Shown: positions 16,320 to 26,488, numbered from the stretch's first letter. The stretch is DNA of 64,000 bases from Pseudomonas asturiensis (GCF_900143095.1 NZ_FRDA01000024.1:1-64000), one strand, 5' to 3'. Numbers and translations are program-made. The notes: generated from the sequence alone by a model not told the origin.

Positions 16320-18425
16320 ATGGCTCGTACTACACCGATTGGCCGTTACCGTAACATTGGTATCGTCGCTCACGTGGATGCTGGTAAAACCACTACCACC
16401 GAGCGCGTCCTTTTTTACACCGGCAAAAGTCATAAGATGGGCGAGGTGCATGACGGCGCCGCGACCACAGACTGGATGGTTCAGGAGCAGGAGCGTGGTA
16501 TTACCATCACTTCTGCTGCCATCACTGCCTTCTGGCAGGGTTCTGAAAAGCAGCACAAAGATCAGTACCGCTTCAACGTCATCGATACCCCGGGCCACGT
16601 TGACTTCACTATTGAAGTTGAACGTTCCCTGCGTGTACTCGACGGCGCGGTCGTTGTGTTCTGTGGTACTTCCGGCGTAGAGCCGCAGTCCGAAACCGTA
16701 TGGCGTCAAGCCAACAAATACGGCGTTCCACGTATCGTTTACGTGAACAAGATGGACCGTGCAGGTGCGAACTTCCTGCGCGTGATCGCTCAGATCAAGC
16801 AGCGCCTGGGTCACACACCGGTGCCTATCCAGCTGGCGATCGGTTCGGAAGACAATTTCCAGGGTCAGATCGATCTGATGTCCATGGAAGCTGTTTACTG
16901 GAACGATGCTGACAAGGGTATGGTTCCTGTTCGCAAGCCTATCCCTGCAGAGCTGCAGGAACTGGCTGACGAGTGGCGCAGCAACATGGTTGAGGCTGCG
17001 GCCGAAGCCAGCGAAGAGCTGATGAACAAGTACCTCGAAGGTGAAGAACTCACCAACGCGGAAATCAAGGCCGCTCTGCGTCAGCGTACTATCGCTGGTG
17101 AGATCGTTCTGGCTGTTTGTGGTTCTTCGTTCAAGAACAAGGGCGTTCCCCTGGTTCTCGACGCCGTAATCGACTACCTGCCGGCTCCAGTCGACATTCC
17201 TGCTATCAAGGGTTCCGACCCTGATAACGAGGAAATTCAGATGGAGCGTCATGCAGACGACGACGAGCCGTTCTCGGCTCTGGCGTTCAAGATCGCTACC
17301 GACCCATTCGTGGGTACCTTGACTTTCGTCCGTGTTTACTCGGGCGTGTTGGCATCCGGCGACGGCGTGATCAACTCGGTCAAAGGCAAGAAAGAGCGTG
17401 TGGGTCGTATGGTGCAAATGCACGCAAACGCCCGCGAAGAAATCAAGGAAGTGCGCGCTGGTGACATCGCGGCCTTGATCGGCATGAAGGACGTCACCAC
17501 TGGTGAAACCTTGTGCAACGCTGACAAGCCAATCATTCTGGTTCGTATGGACTTCCCGGAGCCGGTTATTTCGGTTGCCGTTGAGCCTAAAACCAAGGAT
17601 GACCAGGAAAAAATGGGTATCGCACTGGGCAAACTTGCTCAGGAAGACCCGTCTTTCCGCGTAAAAACTGATGAAGAGACTGGTCAGACGATCATCTCTG
17701 GCATGGGCGAGCTGCACCTGGACATCCTGGTTGACCGGATGCGCCGTGAGTTCAACGTCGAAGCCAACATCGGCAAGCCTCAGGTTTCCTATCGTGAGCG
17801 CATCACGAAGAACTGCGAAATCGAAGGCAAGTTCGTTCGTCAATCCGGCGGTCGTGGCCAGTTCGGTCATTGCTGGATCCGTTTTGCGCCTGCTGACGAA
17901 GGTCAGGAAGGTCTGCAATTCGTGAACGAAGTGGTGGGTGGTGTTGTTCCTAAGGAATACATCCCGGCTATCCAGAAGGGTATCGAAGAGCAGATGAAGA
18001 ACGGTGTTGTCGCCGGCTATCCGCTGATCGGCCTGAAGGCTACCGTGTTTGATGGTTCTTACCACGACGTCGACTCGAACGAGATGGCGTTTAAGGTGGC
18101 TGCTTCCATGGCGACCAAGCAACTGGCCCAAAAGGGCGGTGGTGAGTTGCTTGAGCCGATCATGGCGGTAGAGGTTGTTACGCCTGAAGACTATATGGGT
18201 GACGTGATGGGCGACCTTAACCGTCGTCGCGGCATGATTCTGGGTATGGAAGATACGGTTTCCGGCAAGGTTATCCGCGCCGAGGTTCCGTTGGGTGAGA
18301 TGTTCGGTTATGCGACCGACGTTCGCTCCATGTCTCAGGGTCGCGCAAGCTACTCTATGGAATTCAAAAAATACAATACAGCGCCGTCGCACATCGTCGA
18401 AACTGTAACCAAAAAACAAGGCTGA
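16320..18425 (+). CDS. fusA: Elongation factor G
   Basis: The GTPase that drives ribosomal translocation and, with RRF, ribosome recycling. The 701-aa protein has the P-loop AHVDAGKTTTTERVL near the N-terminus (about residues 17-31), RGITIT in switch I, DTPGHVDF and NKMDR. The length is standard. It lies 30 bp after rpsG in the str operon. Confidence 0.98.
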   Translation: MARTTPIGRYRNIGIVAHVDAGKTTTTERVLFYTGKSHKMGEVHDGAATTDWMVQEQERGITITSAAITAFWQGSEKQHKDQYRFNVIDTPGHVDFTIEVERSLRVLDGAVVVFCGTSGVEPQSETVWRQANKYGVPRIVYVNKMDRAGANFLRVIAQIKQRLGHTPVPIQLAIGSEDNFQGQIDLMSMEAVYWNDADKGMVPVRKPIPAELQELADEWRSNMVEAAAEASEELMNKYLEGEELTNAEIKAALRQRTIAGEIVLAVCGSSFKNKGVPLVLDAVIDYLPAPVDIPAIKGSDPDNEEIQMERHADDDEPFSALAFKIATDPFVGTLTFVRVYSGVLASGDGVINSVKGKKERVGRMVQMHANAREEIKEVRAGDIAALIGMKDVTTGETLCNADKPIILVRMDFPEPVISVAVEPKTKDDQEKMGIALGKLAQEDPSFRVKTDEETGQTIISGMGELHLDILVDRMRREFNVEANIGKPQVSYRERITKNCEIEGKFVRQSGGRGQFGHCWIRFAPADEGQEGLQFVNEVVGGVVPKEYIPAIQKGIEEQMKNGVVAGYPLIGLKATVFDGSYHDVDSNEMAFKVAASMATKQLAQKGGGELLEPIMAVEVVTPEDYMGDVMGDLNRRRGMILGMEDTVSGKVIRAEVPLGEMFGYATDVRSMSQGRASYSMEFKKYNTAPSHIVETVTKKQG

Positions 18426-18456
18426 TTCAGCGCCTTTAGGCTAGGAGTTATTTGTC

Positions 18457-19650
18457 GTGGCTAAAGAAAAATTTGAACGTAACAAACCGCACGTCAACGT
18501 TGGCACCATCGGTCACGTCGACCATGGTAAAACCACGCTGACCGCTGCTCTGACTCGTGTTTGCTCCGAAGTTTTCGGTTCCGCAAAGGTTGACTTCGAC
18601 AAGATCGACAGCGCCCCGGAAGAGAAAGCTCGTGGTATCACCATCAACACCGCTCACGTTGAATACGATTCGGCCGTTCGCCACTACGCGCACGTTGACT
18701 GCCCAGGTCACGCCGACTACGTAAAAAACATGATCACCGGTGCTGCCCAGATGGACGGCGCGATTCTGGTTTGTTCCGCTGCTGACGGCCCGATGCCTCA
18801 GACTCGTGAGCACATCCTGCTGTCCCGTCAGGTTGGCGTTCCGTACATCGTTGTCTTCCTGAACAAGGCTGACATGGTTGACGACGCTGAGCTGCTGGAA
18901 CTGGTTGAAATGGAAGTGCGTGACCTGCTCAGCACCTACGATTTCCCAGGTGACGACACTCCGATCATCATCGGTTCGGCTCTGATGGCTCTGAACGGCC
19001 AAGACGACAACGAGATGGGCACCACTGCTGTCAAGAAGCTGGTTGAAACTCTGGACAGCTACATCCCAGAACCAGTTCGTGCTATCGACAAGCCGTTCCT
19101 GATGCCAATCGAAGACGTATTCTCGATCTCCGGTCGCGGTACTGTTGTTACCGGTCGTGTTGAGCGTGGCATCATCAAGATCCAGGAAGAAGTAGAAATC
19201 GTAGGTCTGCGTGACACTACCAAGACTACTTGCACTGGCGTTGAGATGTTCCGCAAGCTGCTGGACGAAGGTCGTGCTGGTGAGAACTGCGGCGTTCTGC
19301 TGCGTGGCACCAAGCGTGACGACGTTGAGCGTGGCCAGGTTCTGGTCAAGCCAGGTACCGTCAAGCCGCACACTCAGTTCGAAGCTGAAATCTACGTTCT
19401 GAGCAAGGAAGAAGGCGGTCGTCACACTCCGTTCTTCAAAGGCTACCGTCCACAGTTCTACTTCCGTACTACCGACGTAACCGGTAGCTGCGAACTGCCG
19501 GAAGGCGTAGAAATGGTAATGCCAGGTGATAACGTTAAAGTTAACGTTACCCTGATCAAGCCAATCGCAATGGAAGACGGTCTGCGTTTCGCTATCCGTG
19601 AAGGCGGTCGTACCGTCGGCGCTGGTGTAGTAGCAAAAATCGTCGCTTAA
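18457..19650 (+). CDS. tuf: Elongation factor Tu
   Basis: Carries aminoacyl-tRNA to the ribosomal A site as a GTP complex. The 397-aa protein has GHVDHGKTT (about residues 18-26), RGITINTAHVEY, DCPGHADY and NKAD. The start is GTG at 18457, after TAGGAG. It is the only tuf gene in the window; the second Pseudomonas location, between tRNA-Thr and tRNA-Trp, is empty here. Confidence 0.98.
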   Translation: MAKEKFERNKPHVNVGTIGHVDHGKTTLTAALTRVCSEVFGSAKVDFDKIDSAPEEKARGITINTAHVEYDSAVRHYAHVDCPGHADYVKNMITGAAQMDGAILVCSAADGPMPQTREHILLSRQVGVPYIVVFLNKADMVDDAELLELVEMEVRDLLSTYDFPGDDTPIIIGSALMALNGQDDNEMGTTAVKKLVETLDSYIPEPVRAIDKPFLMPIEDVFSISGRGTVVTGRVERGIIKIQEEVEIVGLRDTTKTTCTGVEMFRKLLDEGRAGENCGVLLRGTKRDDVERGQVLVKPGTVKPHTQFEAEIYVLSKEEGGRHTPFFKGYRPQFYFRTTDVTGSCELPEGVEMVMPGDNVKVNVTLIKPIAMEDGLRFAIREGGRTVGAGVVAKIVA

Positions 19651-19668
19651 GCGTTGATGCCTTGAAAG

Positions 19669-19695
19669 AGCCCCCGCCTTGCGGGGGCTTTTTTA
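19669..19695 (+). terminator. tuf terminator
   Basis: Perfect arms AGCCCCCGC (19669-19677) and GCGGGGGCT (19681-19689), then six T. It ends the str operon. Confidence 0.93.
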
Positions 19696-19700
19696 TTGGG

Positions 19701-19729
19701 TTGACACCCCGCCAGCTCGTCTATAGAAT
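19701..19729 (+). promoter_or_regulatory. S10 operon promoter
   Basis: -35 TTGACA at 19701-19706, 17-bp spacer, -10 TAGAAT at 19724-19729. It begins just after the T run of the tuf terminator. The leader would be only about 56 nt, far shorter than the E. coli S10 leader that hosts L4 control. Confidence 0.75.
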
Positions 19730-19791
19730 TGCGCCTCCTTTTAACGGGCGTATTGCGCTCGGTGGGAACAGCAATCTGGAGTCTGAATCCA

Positions 19792-20103
19792 ATGCAAAAC
19801 CAGCAAATCCGTATCAGGTTGAAGGCTTTTGACCATCGCCTGATCGACCAATCAACCCAGGAAATCGTGGAAACCGCGAAACGTACTGGTGCACAGGTGC
19901 GTGGTCCGATTCCACTGCCGACTCGTAAAGAGCGGTTCACCGTTCTGGTTTCTCCGCACGTCAACAAAGACGCGCGCGACCAGTATGAGATCCGTACTCA
20001 TAAGCGCGTTCTGGACATCGTCCAGCCAACGGATAAAACCGTTGATGCTCTTATGAAGCTTGATCTTGCGGCCGGTGTGGAAGTTCAGATCAGCCTCGGC
20101 TAA
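19792..20103 (+). CDS. rpsJ: 30S ribosomal protein S10
   Basis: S10 sits in the 30S head and doubles as NusE in antitermination, binding NusB and the NusG KOW domain. The 103-aa protein begins [19 protein letters not shown]. The start at 19792 is chosen over an in-frame ATG at 19729 that would overlap the -10 box. First gene of the S10 operon. Confidence 0.98.
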
Positions 20104-20184
20104 GACTTGGGTCTTAGTCGTGTAACGCTCTGAAATGGGCGGCCATAGCGGGTGAAAGCCCCGTACACTCATGAGGTTTACAAC

Positions 20185-20820
20185 ATGACTATTGGTGTAG
20201 TCGGTCGTAAATGCGGTATGACCCGTATTTTCACCGAAGAAGGTGTCTCCATTCCGGTCACGGTCATTGAGATCGAGCCGAATCGCGTCACTCAGTTCAA
20301 AACCGAAGAAACCGATGGCTATCGTGCAGTGCAAGTCACTGTCGGCGAGCGTCGTGCTTCGCGTGTTACAGCTGCGCAGGCAGGCCACTTCGCCAAGGCG
20401 AACGTTGCTGCCGGTCGTACCATCATGGAATTTCGTCTTGAAGAAGGCGACTACCAGGCTGGCGATCTGATCAACGCTGAAATCTTCGCTGCTGGTCAAC
20501 TGGTTGATGTAACCGGTCAGTCCAAGGGTAAAGGCTTCCAGGGTACGATCAAGCGCTGGAATTTCCGTGGTCAGGATAACACCCACGGTAACTCCGTCTC
20601 CCACCGCGTCCCGGGCTCTATCGGCCAGTGCCAGACTCCTGGTCGTGTATTCAAGGGCAAAAAAATGTCCGGTCATATGGGCGCTGAGCGCGTGACCGTG
20701 CAGTCCCTGGAAGTAGTGCGCGTGGACGCTGAACGCAATCTGTTGTTGGTCAAGGGTGCTGTTCCTGGCGCTACTGGCGGCAACCTGGTTGTACGTCCGG
20801 CAGCCAAGGCTCGCGGTTAA
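20185..20820 (+). CDS. rplC: 50S ribosomal protein L3
   Basis: An early assembly protein that reaches to the peptidyl transferase centre. The 211-aa protein begins MTIGVVGRKCGMTRIF, the family N-terminus, so the in-frame ATG at 20152 is rejected. The conserved extension around GQCQTPGRVFKGKKMSGHMG, which carries the methylated Gln in E. coli, is intact. rplD follows after 12 bp. Confidence 0.98.
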   Translation: MTIGVVGRKCGMTRIFTEEGVSIPVTVIEIEPNRVTQFKTEETDGYRAVQVTVGERRASRVTAAQAGHFAKANVAAGRTIMEFRLEEGDYQAGDLINAEIFAAGQLVDVTGQSKGKGFQGTIKRWNFRGQDNTHGNSVSHRVPGSIGQCQTPGRVFKGKKMSGHMGAERVTVQSLEVVRVDAERNLLLVKGAVPGATGGNLVVRPAAKARG

Positions 20821-20832
20821 GGGGAAGCTGAC

Positions 20833-21435
20833 ATGCAATTAAATGTAAATGACGCTCAAGCAATCGAAGTTTCCGAACTGACATTTGGCGGCGAATTCAA
20901 CGAGACGCTGGTTCACCAGGCAGTCGTGGCCTACATGGCTGGCGGTCGTCAGGGTAGCAAGCAGCAAAAGACCCGTTCTGACGTTTCTGGTGGCGGTAAG
21001 CGCCCATGGCGTCAAAAGGGTACTGGCCGTGCTCGTGCCGGTACTATCCGTAGCCCAATCTGGCGTGGCGGCGGTACCACTTTCGCAGCTCGTCCTCAGG
21101 ACCACTCTCAGAAGCTCAACAAGAAGATGTATCGCGCAGCACTGCGCTCCATCCTTGCTGAACTGGTTCGTACTGATCGTCTGGTCGTGGTTCAGGACTT
21201 CGCTGTTGAAGCACCGAAAACCAAAGACTTGCTGAGCAAGCTGAATGGCATGGGTCTGACTGACGTCCTGATCGTGTCTGACGCTGTTGACCAGAATCTG
21301 TACCTGGCTGCTCGTAACCTGCCGCACGTTGATGTTCGTGACGTACAGGGTTCCGATCCAGTTAGTCTGATCGCATACGACAAGGTGTTGATCACCGTGT
21401 CGGCCGTGAAGAAATTCGAGGAGCTGCTGGGATGA
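20833..21435 (+). CDS. rplD: 50S ribosomal protein L4
   Basis: L4 lines the exit tunnel with its long loop ([19 protein letters not shown] region, about residues 54-72, where macrolide-resistance changes occur) and in E. coli represses the S10 operon. The 200-aa length is standard. The loop looks wild type. Its end overlaps rplW by 4 bp (ATGA). Confidence 0.98.
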
Positions 21436-21731
21436 ACCAGGAACGCGTATTTAAAGTTCTACTTGGCCCGCACGTTTCCGAAAAGGCCACGGTTCTGGCT
21501 GACAAGAAAGGCCAGTTCGTTTTCAAGGTTGCAACTGACGCAACCAAGCTGGAAATCAAGAAGGCCGTCGAAAGCCTGTTCAGCGTGAAAGTAGAGCGTG
21601 TTACTACCCTGAATGTTCTGGGTAAGAGCAAGCGCACTGCTCGCGGTCTGGGCAAGCGTAATGACTGGAAGAAGGCAGTTATCTCCCTTCAGCCAGGCCA
21701 AGATCTCGATTTCAGCAGCAGTGCTGAGTAA
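21432..21731 (+). CDS. rplW: 50S ribosomal protein L23
   Basis: L23 sits at the tunnel exit and docks trigger factor and SRP. The 99-aa protein begins [19 protein letters not shown] and has the conserved [15 protein letters not shown] region. It is translationally coupled to rplD through a 4-bp overlap. Confidence 0.98.
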
Positions 21732-21745
21732 GGAAGGGGTGCATC

Positions 21746-22570
21746 ATGGCAATCGTTAAATGCAAACCGACTTCCCCTGGCCGCCGTTTTGTGGTCAAGG
21801 TGGTCAACCAGGAGCTGCATAAAGGCGCTCCTCACGCACCGCTGCTCGAGAAAAAATCGAAGTCTGGTGGTCGTAACAACAATGGCCGTATCACTACACG
21901 TCACGTGGGTGGTGGTCATAAGCAGCATTATCGTCTGGTCGACTTCCGTCGCAACGACAAAGATGGCATCGCTGCCACTGTCGAGCGTATCGAATACGAT
22001 CCAAACCGTACTGCTCACATTGCTCTGCTGCTTTACGCAGACGGCGAGCGCCGCTACATCATCGCCCCTAAAGGCGTGAGTGCTGGCGACCAGCTGATTG
22101 CAGGTGCCTTGGCGCCAATCAAGCCGGGCAACGCTCTTCAACTGCGCAACATTCCAGTTGGTAGCACCGTACACGGCATCGAATTGAAGCCAGGTAAAGG
22201 CGCACAGATCGCACGTTCCGCTGGTGCTTCGGCACAGCTGATCGCTCGTGAAGGTGTGTACGTAACCCTGCGTCTTCGCTCCGGTGAAATGCGTAAAGTA
22301 CTGGCTGAATGCCGTGCAACGCTGGGCGAAGTCTCGAACTCCGAGCACAGCCTGCGTTCGCTGGGTAAAGCAGGTGCCAAACGCTGGCGTGGCGTTCGCC
22401 CAACCGTTCGTGGTGTTGCCATGAACCCGGTTGACCACCCACATGGTGGTGGTGAAGGTCGTACCTCTGGTGGTCGTCATCCGGTATCGCCGTGGGGCTT
22501 CCCGACTAAGGGCGCGAAGACTCGTGGTAATAAGCGTACCGACAAAATGATCGTCCGTCGTCGCAAGTAA
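21746..22570 (+). CDS. rplB: 50S ribosomal protein L2
   Basis: L2 is essential for subunit association and peptidyl transferase assembly. The 274-aa protein has the RNA-binding core and the conserved C-terminal NPVDHPHGGGEG with the critical histidine. Standard length; 14 bp after rplW. Confidence 0.98.
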   Translation: MAIVKCKPTSPGRRFVVKVVNQELHKGAPHAPLLEKKSKSGGRNNNGRITTRHVGGGHKQHYRLVDFRRNDKDGIAATVERIEYDPNRTAHIALLLYADGERRYIIAPKGVSAGDQLIAGALAPIKPGNALQLRNIPVGSTVHGIELKPGKGAQIARSAGASAQLIAREGVYVTLRLRSGEMRKVLAECRATLGEVSNSEHSLRSLGKAGAKRWRGVRPTVRGVAMNPVDHPHGGGEGRTSGGRHPVSPWGFPTKGAKTRGNKRTDKMIVRRRK

Positions 22571-22586
22571 ATAGAGGGATACGACA

Positions 22587-22862
22587 GTGCCACGTTCTCT
22601 GAAAAAAGGTCCTTTTATTGATCTTCACCTACTGAAGAAGATCGAAGTGGCGGCGGAAAAGAACGATCGCAAACCAGTTAAAACCTGGTCGCGTCGTTCG
22701 ATGATCCTGCCACAAATGGTCGGTTTGACCATTGCAGTGCATAACGGTCGTCAACATGTTCCAGTTCTCGTGAGCGAAGACATGGTCGGCCATAAACTAG
22801 GCGAGTTTGCCGGTACCCGCACATATCGTGGGCACGTGGCAGACAAGAAAGCCAAGCGTTAA
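22587..22862 (+). CDS. rpsS: 30S ribosomal protein S19
   Basis: S19 lies in the 30S head near the A-site finger. The 91-aa protein begins MPRSLKKGPFIDLHLLKK. The start codon is GTG at 22587, the only start that gives this N-terminus. It lies 16 bp after rplB. Confidence 0.98.
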   Translation: MPRSLKKGPFIDLHLLKKIEVAAEKNDRKPVKTWSRRSMILPQMVGLTIAVHNGRQHVPVLVSEDMVGHKLGEFAGTRTYRGHVADKKAKR

Positions 22863-22875
22863 GGGGTAAGGAACG

Positions 22876-23208
22876 ATGGAAGTAGCCGCTAAGTTGTCGG
22901 GCGCTCGAATCTCCGCCCAGAAAGCCCGCTTGGTCGCCGACCAGATCCGCGGGAAGAAGGTGGGCGAAGCGCTCAACCTGTTGGCTTTCAGCAGTAAGAA
23001 AGCCGCCGAGATCCTGAAGAAAGTGCTGGAGTCGGCTGTAGCCAACGCCGAGCATAACGAAGGCGCAGACGTTGATGACCTCAAGGTCTCCACCGTTTTC
23101 GTCAACGAAGGGCGTTCGCTGAAGCGCATCATGCCACGTGCCAAAGGCCGTGCTGATCGCATCGTCAAGCGGTCTTGCCATATCACTGTCAAGGTTGCTG
23201 ACAAGTAA
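22876..23208 (+). CDS. rplV: 50S ribosomal protein L22
   Basis: L22 contacts all 23S domains, and its beta-hairpin lines the exit tunnel. The 110-aa protein shows [26 protein letters not shown] N-terminus and the hairpin around [18 protein letters not shown]. 13 bp separate it from both neighbours. Confidence 0.98.
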
Positions 23209-23221
23209 CGGAGTCGAAGAG

Positions 23222-23908
23222 ATGGGTCAGAAAGTACATCCCATTGGCATTCGCCTGGGAATCGTCAAGGAGCACACCTCCGTCTGGTACGCAGATGGTC
23301 GGACTTATGCGGACTATTTGTTCGCTGATCTGAAGGTGCGTGAGTATCTCCAAGACAAACTAAAAAGCGCGTCCGTAAGCCGTATCGATATCCATCGTCC
23401 GGCTCAGACTGCACGTATCACCATCCACACCGCTCGTCCCGGCATCGTGATCGGCAAGAAAGGTGAAGATGTTGAGAAACTGCGTCAGGACCTGACCAAG
23501 CAAATGGGTGTGCCTGTGCACATCAATATCGAAGAGATCCGCAAGCCGGAGCTTGACGGTATGCTGGTTGCGCAGAGCGTAGCTCAGCAGCTGGAGCGTC
23601 GTGTAATGTTCCGTCGCGCTATGAAGCGCGCTGTACAGAACGCAATGCGCATTGGTGCCAAAGGCATCAAAATCCAAGTGAGCGGTCGTCTCGGCGGTGC
23701 TGAAATCGCACGTACTGAATGGTATCGCGAAGGTCGTGTGCCATTGCACACCCTGCGTGCCGACATCGACTATGCCAACTACGAAGCTCACACCACTTAT
23801 GGTGTGATCGGTGTAAAGGTTTGGATCTTCAAAGGCGAAGTAATTGGTGGTCGCCAAGAAGAACTGAAACCACAAGCACCAGCGCCTCGTAAAAAAGCTG
23901 CTAAGTAA
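23222..23908 (+). CDS. rpsC: 30S ribosomal protein S3
   Basis: S3 forms part of the mRNA entry helicase with S4 and S5. The 228-aa protein begins [14 protein letters not shown], so in-frame starts inside rplV are rejected. The KH domain holds [16 protein letters not shown] (about residues 74-89). C-terminal tail is Lys/Pro-rich. Confidence 0.98.
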
Positions 23909-23920
23909 GGGGTACGCCAA

Positions 23921-24334
23921 ATGTTGCAACCAAAGCGTACGAAGTTCCGCAAGCAGATGACCGGCCACAACCGTGGTCTGGCACTGCGCGGTAGCAAAGT
24001 CAGCTTCGGCGAGTTCGCGCTGAAGTCTGTTGCTCGTGGTCGTCTCACCGCTCGTCAGATCGAGTCAGCGCGTCGTGCTCTGACCCGTCACGTAAAACGT
24101 GGCGGCAAGATCTGGATCCGTGTATTCCCGGACAAGCCTGTCACCAAGAAGCCACTCGAAGTTCGGATGGGTAAAGGTAAGGGTAACGTCGAGTACTGGG
24201 TTGCCCAGATTCAGCCAGGCAAAGTCCTGTATGAAATCGAGGGTGTTACTGAAGAGCTGGCGCGTGAGGCTTTCGCCCTGGCTGCTGCAAAGCTGCCACT
24301 CGCCACCTCCTTTGTTAAGCGGACGGTGATGTGA
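23921..24334 (+). CDS. rplP: 50S ribosomal protein L16
   Basis: L16 stabilises A-site tRNA at the large subunit. The 137-aa protein begins [19 protein letters not shown] and has [20 protein letters not shown] near residue 90. Its stop overlaps the rpmC start by one base. Confidence 0.98.
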
Positions 24335-24525
24335 TGAAAGCGAATGAACTTCGTGAAAAATCAGCACAGCAGCTGAACGAGCAACTGCTCGGCCTGCTGC
24401 GCGACCAGTTCAATCTGCGTATGCAGAAAGCAACTGGCCAGTTGGGGCAGTCTCACCTGCTCTCGCAAGTTAAGCGTGACATCGCTCGCGTGAAGACTGT
24501 GCTCAACCAGCAGGCAGGTAAGTAA
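24334..24525 (+). CDS. rpmC: 50S ribosomal protein L29
   Basis: A small two-helix protein at the tunnel exit. The 63-aa protein begins [14 protein letters not shown]. The ATG at 24334 is preferred over an in-frame GTG one codon upstream, since family members begin MKA. Overlaps the rplP stop. Confidence 0.95.
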
Positions 24526-24527
24526 TC

Positions 24528-24794
24528 ATGGCTGAAGCCGAAAAAACCGTCCGTACGCTGACTGGCCGTGTCGTCAGCGACAAGATGGACAAGACCATCA
24601 CCGTTCTGATTGAGCGTCGCGTAAAGCACCCAATCTACGGTAAATACGTTAAGCGTTCGACTAAGCTGCACGCGCACGACGAAACCAACCAGTGCCATAT
24701 CGGCGACAAGGTCACGATCCGTGAAACTCGTCCGGTAGCCAAGACCAAGTCTTGGGCATTGGTTGATATCCTCGAACGCGCTGTGGAAGTCTAA
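24528..24794 (+). CDS. rpsQ: 30S ribosomal protein S17
   Basis: A primary 16S rRNA binder of the 30S body. The 88-aa OB-fold protein begins MAEAEKTVRTLTGRVVSDKMD and has VERRVKHPIYGKY-like residues 29-40. Only 2 bp separate it from rpmC. Confidence 0.98.
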   Translation: MAEAEKTVRTLTGRVVSDKMDKTITVLIERRVKHPIYGKYVKRSTKLHAHDETNQCHIGDKVTIRETRPVAKTKSWALVDILERAVEV

Positions 24795-24817
24795 GGGCTA
24801 AGGGTCGGAGAAATTAT

Positions 24818-25186
24818 ATGATTCAGACTCAATCCATGCTCGATGTGGCCGATAACAGCGGCGCTCGCCGCGTTATGTGCATCAAGGTGCTGGGTGGCTC
24901 CCATCGTCGTTACGCTGGTATCGGTGACATCATCAAAGTAACCGTGAAGGAAGCAATTCCGCGCGGCAAGGTGAAAAAAGGCCAAGTGATGACTGCTGTT
25001 GTAGTCCGCACTCGCCATGGCGTTCGTCGTGCAGACGGCTCCATCATCCGCTTCGATGGCAACGCTGCTGTTCTGTTGAACAACAAGCAAGAGCCGATCG
25101 GTACCCGTATCTTTGGGCCAGTGACCCGTGAACTTCGTACTGAGAAGTTCATGAAGATCGTCTCGCTCGCCCCAGAAGTTCTGTAA
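24818..25186 (+). CDS. rplN: 50S ribosomal protein L14
   Basis: L14 forms bridge B8 and is the target of the silencing factor RsfS. The 122-aa protein begins MIQTQSMLDVADNSGARRVMC and ends FMKIVSLAPEVL, both conserved. In E. coli this is the first gene of spc; here no promoter is evident before it, so it is probably read from the S10 promoter. Confidence 0.98.
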   Translation: MIQTQSMLDVADNSGARRVMCIKVLGGSHRRYAGIGDIIKVTVKEAIPRGKVKKGQVMTAVVVRTRHGVRRADGSIIRFDGNAAVLLNNKQEPIGTRIFGPVTRELRTEKFMKIVSLAPEVL

Positions 25187-25197
25187 GGAGATCCGAC

Positions 25198-25512
25198 ATG
25201 CAAAAGATTCGTCGTGACGACGAGATCATCGTGATCGCCGGCAAAGACAAAGGTAAGCGCGGTAAGGTGCTCAAGGTTCTCGCTGACGACCGTCTGGTCG
25301 TTGGTGGGATCAACCTGGTGAAGCGTCATACCAAGCCTAACCCGATGTCGGGCGTACAGGGCGGTATCGTCGAGAAAGAAGCGCCACTGCACGCTTCCAA
25401 CGTCGCCATTTTCAACGGCGCAACCAACAAGGCTGACCGCGTTGGTTTCAAAGTTGAAGACGGCAAGAAAATTCGTGTCTTCAAGTCGACCCAAAAAGCG
25501 GTTGATGCTTGA
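25198..25512 (+). CDS. rplX: 50S ribosomal protein L24
   Basis: An assembly initiator for the 50S subunit. The 104-aa protein has an N-terminal KOW motif (DDEIIVIAGKDKGKRGKVLK, about residues 6-25). 11 bp after rplN, preceded by AAGGAG. Confidence 0.98.
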   Translation: MQKIRRDDEIIVIAGKDKGKRGKVLKVLADDRLVVGGINLVKRHTKPNPMSGVQGGIVEKEAPLHASNVAIFNGATNKADRVGFKVEDGKKIRVFKSTQKAVDA

Positions 25513-25532
25513 ACACTGCTAGGTAGAAGACC

Positions 25533-26072
25533 ATGGCACGACTAAAAGAGATTTACCGGAAGGAAATCGCTCCGAAGCTTAAGGAAGAACTTAAGCTCGC
25601 GAACGTGATGGAAGTTCCGCGCGTTACCAAAATCACCCTGAACATGGGTCTGGGCGAAGCGATCGGCGACAAAAAAGTCATCGAGCACGCTGTTGCTGAC
25701 CTGGAAAAGATCACCGGTCAAAAAGTCGTTGTGACTTACGCTCGGAAATCCATCGCTGGCTTTAAAGTCCGTGAAGGATGGCCGATCGGCGTCAAAGTGA
25801 CTCTGCGCCGCGATCGTATGTATGAATTCCTGGATCGTCTGCTGTCGATCTCCCTGCCTCGGGTTCGCGACTTCCGCGGCCTGAATGCCAAGTCCTTCGA
25901 TGGTCGTGGTAACTACAGCATGGGCGTGAAAGAGCAGATCATTTTCCCGGAAATCGATTACGACAAGATCGATGCTCTCCGCGGTCTGGACATCACCCTG
26001 ACCACCACTGCCAAGAACGATGATGAAGGTCGCGCATTGCTGCGTGCTTTCAAATTCCCGTTCCGCAACTGA
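25533..26072 (+). CDS. rplE: 50S ribosomal protein L5
   Basis: Binds 5S rRNA and contacts P-site tRNA. The 179-aa protein has [11 protein letters not shown] and [18 protein letters not shown]. In E. coli the start of this gene is the S8 translational operator; I cannot confirm that structure by eye here. Confidence 0.98.
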
Positions 26073-26085
26073 TTGGAGTAGGAAA

Positions 26086-26391
26086 ATGGCCAAGAAGAGC
26101 ATGAAAAACCGTGAGCTGAAGCGTCAGCTCACCGTTGCCAAGTACGCCAAGAAGCGTGCTGAGCTGAAAGCTATCATCGTTGATCTGAACGCAAGTCCAG
26201 AAGCGCGTTGGGAAGCTACCGTAGCTCTGCAGAAGCAACCACGTGACGCAAGCGCTGCGCGCATGCGTAACCGTTGCCGCATCACTGGTCGTCCACACGG
26301 CGTTTACCGCAAGTTCGGCCTTGGCCGTAACAAACTGCGTGAAGCTGCCATGCGTGGCGACGTACCAGGTCTGGTTAAAGCCAGCTGGTAA
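26086..26391 (+). CDS. rpsN: 30S ribosomal protein S14
   Basis: S14 binds the 30S head near S3 and S10. The 101-aa protein is the long, zinc-free form: the segment [20 protein letters not shown] lacks the CxxC pairs of the zinc-binding type. The start at 26086 ([11 protein letters not shown]) is chosen over an in-frame ATG inside rplE. A hairpin follows, and the next gene has its own likely promoter. Confidence 0.98.
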
Positions 26392-26454
26392 GGCGCAACG
26401 CTCGCTTCTTTCCGATCGACGGCTCAGGTTGTTGGTTGGAATGAAGCCTGAAAG

Positions 26455-26488
26455 TGAATCAAGCCCCTTTTGGGGCTTGATTCATTTC
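26455..26488 (+). terminator. Hairpin after rpsN (probable terminator)
   Basis: A perfect 13-bp inverted repeat: TGAATCAAGCCCC (26455-26467), TTTT loop, GGGGCTTGATTCA (26472-26484), then TTTCTG. The T run is short, so termination may be partial. It splits the S10-spc run. Confidence 0.75.
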